DNA of 12,053 nt from Thermoproteota archaeon (lineage in GTDB: Archaea > Korarchaeota > Korarchaeia > Korarchaeales > Korarchaeaceae): contig JAGGTZ010000167.1 of NCBI GenBank assembly GCA_021158805.1, forward strand, positions 1 through 12,053, in the 5' to 3' direction. A program made the translations under genes and the position numbers. This document shows positions 6,691 to 12,053 of this stretch, piece by piece. A model generated the notes under the pieces. It did no database searches and was not told the DNA's origin. It worked only from the letters and a program-made list of their open reading frames with translations. The first letter of the stretch is position 1. Every line of letters begins with the position of its first letter.

Positions 6691-8295
6691 ATGAGGGGCT
6701 CCTACTATGGATTAGTAGTACTCCTAGTTCCTCTATTACTAGTTCAAGTGTTGGCTGTAAACACGATAAGCGCCACTTCTGATTCAACCATCCTGCTGGA
6801 TACAGATCCCTCGGATGGTACTGATTATGGTACTCAGAACTACGGGGCATATTGGACTTTGAAGGTGGGTAAATTTTGGCATTCCGGTAAGGTAATATAT
6901 GTGGCTAGAACAGTCTTGGACTTCGACCTTTCCTCAATAAGCTGTGCCGTAAGTAAGGCTGAGCTCGTCTTAACGGCCATAAGTGGAGGAGACATAATGC
7001 TGAGAGTCTTTCCACTAGATAAGGGGTTCGTGGAGAGCGAAGTCACAGGAAAGAGGGCCAAGTCAGGAGATCCATGGAATGGTGGGGAATATGATAAGGC
7101 AAATCAGCTCGATCACAAGTACTTCTCCCACCTGTCCTCAGGACAGGAAGTGAGGCTCGATGTCACAGAATGGGTGAGGTCCTACAGGCGTGGTAATCCC
7201 GTATATGGCCTTATAATAGACTCAGGTGGATCAGATGGAAATGCCTCCTTCTACAGCAGAGAAACGGGTTATGGTCCCAGAATAGAGTATGAGTGTATCC
7301 TATTTGGACCTCCCACCTCGATTCCCCTGACACCGACCACTACATCATCGACTACATCTACCTCCACGACGACAAGTCCTACTGCCACTTCCCCACCTGC
7401 TTCTCTCTTCTACCTTGGGATAGACCCTCCCTATCTCCAATTAGAGAGGGGCTCCTGGGGAGAGGTTGAGGTCAAGGTGAGTAGCTTACTCCCAGGAATT
7501 GGAGTCTCCTTAAGCGTCAAGGGCTTGCCTCCTGGAGTCTCCGCGTCCTATACTAAGTCAAGTGGAACCACGCCCTTTAACAGTACACTCAGGATAATGG
7601 TATCAAGCGGAGCACCGTTAGGAAGCCATAACCTTGAGATAGAAGCTACTTCAGGGAGTAGGGCATGGAAAAAGACCCTTACCCTCGAGATCGTGGAGAA
7701 ACCGAAGCCATTCTTCTTCGTGAAGATAAGTCCTCCGGCAATCATATCTTCGCCCGGAGATGAAGTAAGCTACACTATAGAGGTGATACCAGTTAATGGC
7801 TTCTCAAATCAAGTAACCCTGAGCTTTAAGGCACCACCGGCGTTCTCTCCAACCCTTGATGTGCCGTCAGGAACCCCGCCCTTCAAATCGAATCTGAGGT
7901 TAATAGTTCCATCAAACGCAAGGGAAGGTGTAATTAGAATAGGGGTCTCTGGAGAATCTGGTCCATTGAAAGTAAGGGATGACTCCGTCCTGATCATAAA
8001 GTCGGCAGGCCATGCTACTACCACGAGGACCTCTAGGAGCATACCATCTACTTCGACCGGCATGCTAACATCGATCTCCACCTATACCACTAAGACATCC
8101 GCTTATACCACAACCACAGGTCCTAAGACTCAGATGAAATCACCACCAGTCCCCCAACCAACAGAAGAAGTCATAACAACGACATATACTGAGGTTCTAG
8201 AGGTGGAAAAGGAGATTCCTTGGACTCTAGTGGCTGTAGCAGCCATTCTACTCATACTAGGAGTATTCTTGTTCCTCAGGAGGCCATCGAGCTAG
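6691..8295 (+). CDS. Cell-surface protein: DNRLRE domain, two Ig-like domains, membrane anchor
   Basis: Starting at ATG 6691, the 534-aa protein begins with a clean signal peptide (about 1-24, MRGSYYGLVVLLVPLLLVQV). An earlier in-frame TTG (6670) would lie upstream of the expected transcript start. Residues 29-205 match a DNRLRE domain: DSTILLDTDPSDGTDYGTQN, NYGAYWTLKVG, RTVLDFDLSSI, KAELVLTAI, LDVTEWV and YGLIID. Some DNRLRE domains bind carbohydrate (CBM96). A Thr/Ser/Pro linker (about 207-236) precedes two Ig-like domains (239-336 and 340-437) that share SGTTPFNSTLRIMVSS (291-306) and SGTPPFKSNLRLIVPS (393-408), so they arose by duplication. A second Thr-rich stalk (442-500), probably glycosylated, leads to a C-terminal helix (510-529, WTLVAVAAILLILGVFLFLR) with RRPSS inside. 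It is probably displayed on the cell envelope and divergently expressed with the glycosidase, suggesting a shared polysaccharide. Ligand unknown. Confidence 0.85.
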   Translation: MRGSYYGLVVLLVPLLLVQVLAVNTISATSDSTILLDTDPSDGTDYGTQNYGAYWTLKVGKFWHSGKVIYVARTVLDFDLSSISCAVSKAELVLTAISGGDIMLRVFPLDKGFVESEVTGKRAKSGDPWNGGEYDKANQLDHKYFSHLSSGQEVRLDVTEWVRSYRRGNPVYGLIIDSGGSDGNASFYSRETGYGPRIEYECILFGPPTSIPLTPTTTSSTTSTSTTTSPTATSPPASLFYLGIDPPYLQLERGSWGEVEVKVSSLLPGIGVSLSVKGLPPGVSASYTKSSGTTPFNSTLRIMVSSGAPLGSHNLEIEATSGSRAWKKTLTLEIVEKPKPFFFVKISPPAIISSPGDEVSYTIEVIPVNGFSNQVTLSFKAPPAFSPTLDVPSGTPPFKSNLRLIVPSNAREGVIRIGVSGESGPLKVRDDSVLIIKSAGHATTTRTSRSIPSTSTGMLTSISTYTTKTSAYTTTTGPKTQMKSPPVPQPTEEVITTTYTEVLEVEKEIPWTLVAVAAILLILGVFLFLRRPSS

Positions 8296-8303
8296 ATCTC
8301 ACC

Positions 8304-8317
8304 CTTTTCAGCTTTTT
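8304..8317 (+). terminator. T-rich tract after the surface protein gene
   Basis: CTTTTCAGCTTTTT starts 8 nt after the stop codon. Archaeal transcription often ends at oligo-T tracts without a hairpin, so this is a plausible stop site for the surface protein message. No stem-loop accompanies it. Confidence 0.4.
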
Positions 8318-8386
8318 AGTATATACATCACGATGCTATCATCATTGATGGCTAGGTGAGTTATCGAAGTAATTGTTCACGACCAA

Positions 8387-8401
8387 GAGTTACTGCAACT
8401 C
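8387..8401. repeat. Short inverted repeat upstream of the DUF554 promoter
   Basis: GAGTT-ACTGC-AACTC is a perfect 5-bp inverted repeat with a 5-nt spacer, ending about 15 nt before the likely TATA box of the DUF554 gene. It could be an operator half-site pair or chance. Confidence 0.25.
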
Positions 8402-8415
8402 GTATGATAGTTAAT

Positions 8416-8424
8416 CATTTTTAG
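8416..8424 (+). promoter_or_regulatory. TATA box for the DUF554 gene
   Basis: CATTTTTAG is centred 26 nt before ATG 8446, exactly the distance expected for a leaderless archaeal gene; no ribosome binding site precedes the ATG. Confidence 0.5.
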
Positions 8425-8445
8425 CACTCGCCTCTCGAACAGCGG

Positions 8446-9120
8446 ATGATCGGGACCCTCATAAATACGCTGACTGTCTTAGCTGGCTCATCGATAGGTA
8501 TACTCTTGAAAAGAAGGCTCCCAAAGGGCGGTTCCAGCGTAATTTTCAATGTAGTTGGTCTCTTTACCCTATATCTAGGACTGGACATGGCTCAGAAGAC
8601 ATCAAGTCCAGTAAGTCTAATCCTAGGGTTGCTCGTAGGGACTATAATTGGAGAGTGCCTGAGGCTCGAAGACCTAATGGAGGGGAGTGCCGAGAAACTC
8701 AGGAAGAAAATCGGAGGGGACTCCAACTTCGTTGAAGGTATGATAACAGCATTCCTCACTTTCTGCATAGGTCCAATGACAATAGTCGGATCAATAAGGG
8801 ATGGAATGGGCGATCCCTCAATAATATTGGCGAAGGCCGTAATGGATGGCTTTGCATCTATGGCATACGCTACAGCCTTAGGGATGGGCGTCATCTTCTC
8901 AGCAATACCCCTCTTGTTATTTCAAGGCTCTCTTACGATTGTCGGTTCCCTGTCCGGATATCTGTTCCCAAGTAAGGTGATAGCAGATCTTACGGGGGCT
9001 GGTGGAATTATACTACTTGGATTAGCGATAAGGCTCCTAAAGCTCAGGGAAATAAAGGTGGGGAATATGCTACCTAGTCTGCTAACAGTCCCTCTAATCT
9101 CCTTCTTTCTAAAATTCTAA
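8446..9120 (+). CDS. DUF554 family membrane protein
   Basis: The 224-aa protein is typical in length for DUF554 (YdfK-type), a widespread integral membrane family of unproved function, sometimes suggested to be a transporter. It starts MIGTLINTLTVLAGSSIGIL (1-20) as the family does and carries its hallmark FCIGPMTIVGSIRDGMGD (106-123), AKAVMDGFASMAYATALGMG (129-148) and IPLLLFQGSLT (154-164). About six membrane helices are visible, with a charged loop at 72-95. ATG start with a TATA box at leaderless distance. The next gene begins 45 bp downstream with its own likely promoter. No functional link to the polysaccharide genes is evident. Confidence 0.92.
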   Translation: MIGTLINTLTVLAGSSIGILLKRRLPKGGSSVIFNVVGLFTLYLGLDMAQKTSSPVSLILGLLVGTIIGECLRLEDLMEGSAEKLRKKIGGDSNFVEGMITAFLTFCIGPMTIVGSIRDGMGDPSIILAKAVMDGFASMAYATALGMGVIFSAIPLLLFQGSLTIVGSLSGYLFPSKVIADLTGAGGIILLGLAIRLLKLREIKVGNMLPSLLTVPLISFFLKF

Positions 9121-9127
9121 TAGAAAC

Positions 9128-9136
9128 GTATATAAT
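9128..9136 (+). promoter_or_regulatory. TATA box for the bPH_2 gene
   Basis: GTATATAAT is a close match to the archaeal consensus, 8 nt after the DUF554 stop. It predicts a start of transcription near 9156-9159, giving a very short leader; GAAGGTGA (9153-9160) 5 nt before TTG 9166 would serve as ribosome binding site if transcription starts slightly earlier or runs through from DUF554. Confidence 0.55.
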
Positions 9137-9165
9137 CCCTTCCTTCCAATTGAGAAGGTGAGAGA

Positions 9166-9753
9166 TTGAGTTCTAAAGTCCCCAAACTTGGAGAACCCTT
9201 TAAACCATCTCCCAAGCTGATAAGGCTTTACTTCATATATTTACTGCTTGTAGTACTGTTCCTTATCCTCCCTTGGTATATTCCTCTAGCTCTACTAGCT
9301 CCTCCCGGCGTAACTCTAGTAGTCACCTTCTTCATCCTTATAGACATAGGTTTAGCAGGCTACTGGATCCTGAAGTACTATGACTCACTAGTCTACAAGC
9401 TGACAGGAGAAGAGGTAGAATGTAGGAAGGGGATCTGGTTCAAGAAAGTTAGCGTAGTTCCCTACAACAGGATTACGAATGTAGATGTGATTCAAGGCCC
9501 CATTTCGAGGAAACTGGGAATCGCTACCTTGAAGCTACAGACAGCGGGTTACTCAGGACAGGTATCGAGAGCCGAAGCGAGGATAGATGGTTTGGAGAAT
9601 TATGAGGAGATTAAGGACTTGGTTCTTGGGCTTATCAGGAGAAGGAGGCCAGAGGCCGTTGAAACATTCGAAGAGCCTTCAGGCATGGAAAAGATAGTAA
9701 CGGAGCTTGTTGAGATAAGGAAACTCCTAGAAAAGTTGGTTAAGTCTGACTAG
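9166..9753 (+). CDS. Membrane protein with bacterial PH-like domain (bPH_2, YdbS-like)
   Basis: A 195-aa protein with two membrane helices (about 19-45 and 49-69) followed by a bPH_2 domain (73-155): YKLTGEEVECRKGIWFKKVS, then VVPYNRITNVDVIQGPISRK and LGIATLKLQTAG, the signature strand-turn pattern of PF03703 with the conserved 'p..rI..v...qg...r.lGi..l...tAG'. A charged tail ends in a coiled coil (172-195, MEKIVTELVEIRKLLEKLVK). In the family these proteins stay at the membrane; no enzymatic role is known. TTG start at 9166 is supported by AGGTGA 5 nt upstream. The gene's end overlaps the end of the convergent MFS gene by 14 bp. Sure of the family, function unknown. Confidence 0.9.
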   Translation: MSSKVPKLGEPFKPSPKLIRLYFIYLLLVVLFLILPWYIPLALLAPPGVTLVVTFFILIDIGLAGYWILKYYDSLVYKLTGEEVECRKGIWFKKVSVVPYNRITNVDVIQGPISRKLGIATLKLQTAGYSGQVSRAEARIDGLENYEEIKDLVLGLIRRRRPEAVETFEEPSGMEKIVTELVEIRKLLEKLVKSD

Positions 9754-11068
9754 CCTTAACTCCCACCTCTATAACATAGAGGGCAAAGAGCACTGTTGTA
9801 GCCACCATAATAGCACCAGAAAACCAGAAAGGAACTATGTAGCCTGTTAGCCTAAAGCCTAAGAGTTTGATCTCGTGAGGCGCATAGATGGCCACTAAAT
9901 AGCTTCCAAGCATGGCTCCAACCATCATCCCCGTATTGAAGAAGAGCTGCTGTAGCCCGAAGATAGTCCCTCTAACCTCAGGACCCACGAGCTCCGCCTG
10001 CAAGGTCCTCATTAGGGGCATTCCCATGCTGAAGGATGTAGTGAAAACCAACATCGTGAGTAAGATACCGATCCAGTCCGTGATGAAAGGTACTAGAAAT
10101 ATAGCAGGCCTAGATATGATGTAGCTAAACAGTATGAAGGGCTTCCTTCTCGAGAAACGATCGCTCAAGTACCCTGAGATCATTGTAATGGGTAAGCCCG
10201 CAACTCCCATTATGAAGAGAAGGCTACCAATAATTGCAGGGTCCTTTATCACTTTCTCGACAATGTACACTATGAGTGCCGTATTCATAACACCCATGGC
10301 TATTCCATTTGCGACACCGTTGACGTAAATTGTTTTAATGCTCCTAGAGATCTCCGAGGGCAGCTCCTTCAAGATCCTAGCTATTTCCTTGAAACCCGCT
10401 CTGAGGGTTTTAACCGCTGATGTGAACTCTATTTTCGGTAGCATGAACGCGAGACCGGTTGATATGAAGCTGAGTAAGGCCATAATTAAGAAGGGGGATT
10501 TTAGCGCAAATAGGTAATCCGAAGGACCCGCTATCTGAATATAAAGCTTGTAAACAGCAGCTCCAATCCCTGGGCCTATGATGTCTCCAAAGTTCTGTGT
10601 CATGACGTACAGGGAGAGGGCCTTACCTCTATTACTGGGATTAGTTACATCTGCTAGATATGCTTCAGCTACCGGCCAGGTTATGCCAGAAGCTATTCCA
10701 GTCAAGGCCCTAAGTAGAATTAGGCTTAATACATCATTAACAAGTATCATCCCGAGCGATGTGAGGGTGTAGAGAGCCATACCCAGTACTATCATATTTT
10801 TCCTCCCGAGTATGTCACTTAATGTTCCTGAGAAGGCTGCAATTGGTGCCCTAGTGACCATAAAAGCTGCCATGAGAGCTCCGAACTCTACAGCACCTTC
10901 ATGGGCCGCTATTGTTCCAGTTGTGAGCTCTGGGATCTGTTTCAAGATTCCTTTGAGCGCTAATACTAGGTAAGGGAAAACCGGGGTGGCGGCTGAGAAC
11001 CCCACACCTATTATCAAGGAAATTGACAGCGTTATTATGAGGGCAATCCGCTCGGTTGTTAGCCTCAT
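9740..11068 (-). CDS. Major facilitator superfamily transporter
   Basis: The 442-aa protein has about twelve membrane helices and the MFS loop motif twice: GTLSDILGRK (81-90) between helices 2 and 3 and the related GYLSDRFSRRK (299-309) in the second half. NFGDIIGPGIGAAVY (159-173) in helix 5 fits the antiporter 'motif C' style, hinting at a drug or metabolite exporter, but the substrate cannot be read from sequence. The central loop (about 212-245) is charged, as usual between the two six-helix halves. ATG start at 11068 is preceded by GAGGGGAG 3 nt upstream. The gene is divergent from the YbaK-type gene across 52 bp and its stop lies inside the end of the convergent bPH_2 gene. Confidence 0.93.
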   Translation of the reverse strand: MRLTTERIALIITLSISLIIGVGFSAATPVFPYLVLALKGILKQIPELTTGTIAAHEGAVEFGALMAAFMVTRAPIAAFSGTLSDILGRKNMIVLGMALYTLTSLGMILVNDVLSLILLRALTGIASGITWPVAEAYLADVTNPSNRGKALSLYVMTQNFGDIIGPGIGAAVYKLYIQIAGPSDYLFALKSPFLIMALLSFISTGLAFMLPKIEFTSAVKTLRAGFKEIARILKELPSEISRSIKTIYVNGVANGIAMGVMNTALIVYIVEKVIKDPAIIGSLLFIMGVAGLPITMISGYLSDRFSRRKPFILFSYIISRPAIFLVPFITDWIGILLTMLVFTTSFSMGMPLMRTLQAELVGPEVRGTIFGLQQLFFNTGMMVGAMLGSYLVAIYAPHEIKLLGFRLTGYIVPFWFSGAIMVATTVLFALYVIEVGVKASQT

Positions 11069-11097
11069 TTGCTCCCCTCAGGCTTATAGCTAATTCA

Positions 11098-11106
11098 TTA
11101 TATACT
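11098..11106 (-). promoter_or_regulatory. TATA box in the MFS/YbaK divergent promoter
   Basis: On the minus strand AGTATATAA lies about 30 nt before ATG 11068, fitting a start of transcription a few bases ahead of the MFS gene. The box is nearly symmetric, so it could also be read toward the YbaK-type gene, though at only about 20 nt from TTG 11121 the spacing is poor; TTATAG at 11084-11089 is an alternative for that direction. Confidence 0.5.
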
Positions 11107-11120
11107 CATCAGGTGGCAGC

Positions 11121-11564
11121 TTGAGTGATGAGCTGGAGAACATAGTGAAAGAGCTAGGTGGCGAGATAATTCATGTAGGGACCAGTGTGAAGACCGTTTC
11201 CCAGACAGCAGCTGCACTCGGAGTCAAACCTAAACAAATTATAAAGTCTCTCCTCATTATAACAGAAGGCGAGGGCCCTATACTTGCTATTTTAGATGGC
11301 GAGTCTAAACTGGACCTAAGGAAGCTCAGTGAGAGGTTTGGGTACTCTAGGCTAGCTACCCCCAAGGAGGTTAAGAGGATAACGGGATATGACGTTGGAG
11401 GAGTGCCTCCCATCGGTATCGATGTAAGAACGATCATGGACGATAGGGTACTAGAAAACAGCGAAGTTTACGGGGGTGGAGGCTCTACAGATAGGCTCGT
11501 GAAGCTAAGCCCTAAGAAGATAGCAGAATACCAAAAGGCCGAGATCACTAGGATAAGGGAGTAG
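11121..11564 (+). CDS. YbaK/ProX-type aminoacyl-tRNA deacylase
   Basis: A 147-aa protein that covers a complete YbaK/prolyl-tRNA editing domain (PF04073). Seen are TSVKTVSQTAAALGVKPKQI (21-40), IIKSLLI with the conserved Lys-42, the 'KLDLRKLSE' helix (63-71), GYDVGGVPPIG (89-99) containing the GxxxP substrate motif, and VYGGGGSTDRLVKLSP near the end. Members hydrolyse mischarged tRNA, such as Ala- or Cys-tRNA(Pro), in the cytoplasm, protecting translation accuracy; which mischarged tRNA this one prefers cannot be told. TTG 11121 is the start, with AGGTGG 4 nt upstream as a fair ribosome binding site. Stand-alone, divergent from the MFS gene; no operon partner is visible downstream. Confidence 0.92.
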   Translation: MSDELENIVKELGGEIIHVGTSVKTVSQTAAALGVKPKQIIKSLLIITEGEGPILAILDGESKLDLRKLSERFGYSRLATPKEVKRITGYDVGGVPPIGIDVRTIMDDRVLENSEVYGGGGSTDRLVKLSPKKIAEYQKAEITRIRE

Positions 11565-11662
11565 AACTATCCAAGATTTAGCTGAGTCAAGACCTCCTAA
11601 TAGTGTACATTGCAGATGAAAGAGTTCTTAAGCAGTTTGAGGGAAAGGAGCAATTGATGGGG

Positions 11663-11674
11663 CATATAAAAAGT
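11663..11674 (+). promoter_or_regulatory. Strong TATA-like box in the gap after the YbaK-type gene
   Basis: CATATAAAAAGT is among the best TATA matches in the window, yet no recognisable gene begins 20-40 nt downstream on this strand. It predicts transcription from about 11693, just before the hairpin at 11702-11725 and running antisense toward the serine dehydratase gene. Confidence 0.4.
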
Positions 11675-11692
11675 ATAGAGCAGATAGGCATG

Positions 11693-11790
11693 AGTAACTG
11701 ATGCCGCTATTCCCTTAGAGCGGCACTTACCATCTGAAGTAGGACGGGTCTATCATGCTCCTTCCATCCATGAGGGCTCTCTTTAAGCAC
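11693..11790 (+). ncRNA. Candidate small RNA (hypothetical)
   Basis: Downstream of the TATA box at 11663-11674 lies a 7-bp perfect hairpin, TGCCGCT/AGCGGCA with a 10-nt loop (11702-11725). The following stretch contains CTGA (11743-11746 region) and can form AGGA/TCCT pairing, but I find no complete C/D or H/ACA box set and no tRNA features. The 3' end is not defined. Boundaries and existence are inference from the promoter and hairpin alone. Confidence 0.2.
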
Positions 11791-11809
11791 TTTATACTAA
11801 GTATAAGTG
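11788..11809. repeat. Imperfect palindrome beside the serine dehydratase stop
   Basis: CACTT-T-ATACT-A-AGTAT-AAGTG is a 10-bp inverted repeat with one bulged base and a 1-nt centre, 8 bp beyond the stop codon of the minus-strand serine dehydratase gene. It could be a protein-binding site or a 3'-end hairpin of that message; it is not followed by a clear oligo-T tract. Confidence 0.4.
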
Positions 11810-11817
11810 ATGTGAAG

Positions 11818-12053
11818 TTACCGAATTAACCTGGGCTTTAGAGATAGGGCTGATGGGCATACAGCGAGTCCGCCTAGCGCAGTGCAACGAAGTTCCTTTG
11901 GGAGCATCTTGCCCACTGAGTAGACGGCATCAACAGTTTCATCATAAGGTATCGGGTTCTCATAGCCACCCATTACTAGATCAGCACATACGAAGGAGGA
12001 AGATGCAGCGATAGCATTTCTAGTGTGACAGGGAATCTCTACGAAACCTTGAA
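11818..12053 (-). CDS. sdaAA: L-serine dehydratase, iron-sulfur dependent, alpha chain (C-terminal fragment)
   Basis: The right edge holds 77 codons of a minus-strand gene that enters from outside the window and stops at TAA 11818-11820. The fragment reads GFVEIPCHTRNAIAASSSF, then MGGYENPIPYDETVDAVYSV, GKMLPKELR and ALGGLAVCPSA. This is the C-terminal signature of [4Fe-4S] L-serine ammonia-lyase: the PC.xRNA motif with a cluster-binding Cys, the 'iP.DE.v.aM..vG..lp.elr.t..GGLA' tail. The enzyme converts L-serine to pyruvate and ammonia in the cytoplasm. Further Cys in the fragment (positions 22, 56 and 65) may complete the cluster site. The gene is complete to its stop with no frameshift here; whether it is the alpha chain of a two-subunit enzyme or the end of a single-chain one cannot be seen. 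Confidence 0.85.
   Translation of the reverse strand, partial: QGFVEIPCHTRNAIAASSSFVCADLVMGGYENPIPYDETVDAVYSVGKMLPKELRCTALGGLAVCPSALSLKPRLIR

Noticed and set aside
7318..7400. Low-complexity ACC/ACA/TCT-rich DNA as a tandem repeat element
   Set aside because: It has no fixed unit and is explained by codons for the Thr/Ser linker of the surface protein; the same holds near 8014-8120.
8306..8352. C/D box RNA on the minus strand (ATGATGA, later CTGA)
   Set aside because: The boxes are only about 27 nt apart, there is no D' box, and the C' box is poor; it does not form a full archaeal C/D RNA.
11702..11725. Hairpin as a terminator of the YbaK-type gene
   Set aside because: It is about 140 nt past the stop and is not followed by an oligo-T tract on either strand.
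1..12053. CRISPR arrays, insertion sequences, transposase genes, tRNA or rRNA genes
   Set aside because: I looked for spaced direct repeats, terminal inverted repeats with transposase motifs, and tRNA arm patterns and saw none.

Overview
The window looks like chromosomal DNA from an archaeon, probably a thermophile of the Thermoproteota/Korarchaeota side; the phylum is a guess. The evidence is archaeal TATA-like boxes about 26 nt ahead of start codons, several probably leaderless genes, frequent TTG and GTG starts, one near-perfect GGAGGTGAT ribosome binding site, heavy use of AGG/AGA for arginine, and no bacterial-type promoters. Genes are very tightly packed: one convergent pair is separated by 1 bp and another overlaps by 14 bp. 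I ran no similarity search; all family calls are from motifs read by eye.

Layout. 1-178 (-): start of a small acidic coiled-coil protein, possibly an antitoxin. 385-1282 (-): membrane-anchored polysaccharide deacetylase broken by a one-base frameshift at a C7 run. 1385-3332 (+): three overlapping genes, namely a PIN-like protein with lost acidic residues, a 93-aa protein with a coiled coil and two membrane helices, and a processive family 2 glycosyltransferase. 3334-6584 (-): a large secreted protein with two TIM-barrel glycosidase-like halves and a C-terminal class I amidotransferase-like plus beta domain, split into two reading frames by another apparent frameshift. 6691-8295 (+): a surface protein with a DNRLRE domain, two related Ig-like domains, Thr-rich stalks and a C-terminal membrane anchor. 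8446-9120 (+): DUF554 membrane protein. 9166-9753 (+): bPH_2 membrane protein. 9740-11068 (-): MFS transporter. 11121-11564 (+): YbaK-type tRNA editing protein. 11818-12053 (-): C-terminal end of iron-sulfur L-serine dehydratase alpha chain.

The most interesting reading is that 385-8295 is an archaeal polysaccharide synthesis and remodelling locus that parallels, by domain content, the bacterial PgaBCD/IcaADB poly-N-acetylglucosamine systems: a processive GT2 synthase, a tiny two-helix partner translationally coupled to it, a polysaccharide deacetylase, a secreted GHL10-like glycosidase, and a surface protein with a carbohydrate-binding-type domain. This is inference from domain content and gene order. 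Two of these genes, the deacetylase and the glycosidase, carry apparent frameshifts, which may be assembly errors, real decay, or regulated on/off switching; the sequence alone does not decide.

The right-hand part (8446-12053) is ordinary housekeeping and membrane genes, except for a 250-bp gap (11565-11817) with a good TATA box, a hairpin and an imperfect palindrome that might specify a small RNA.
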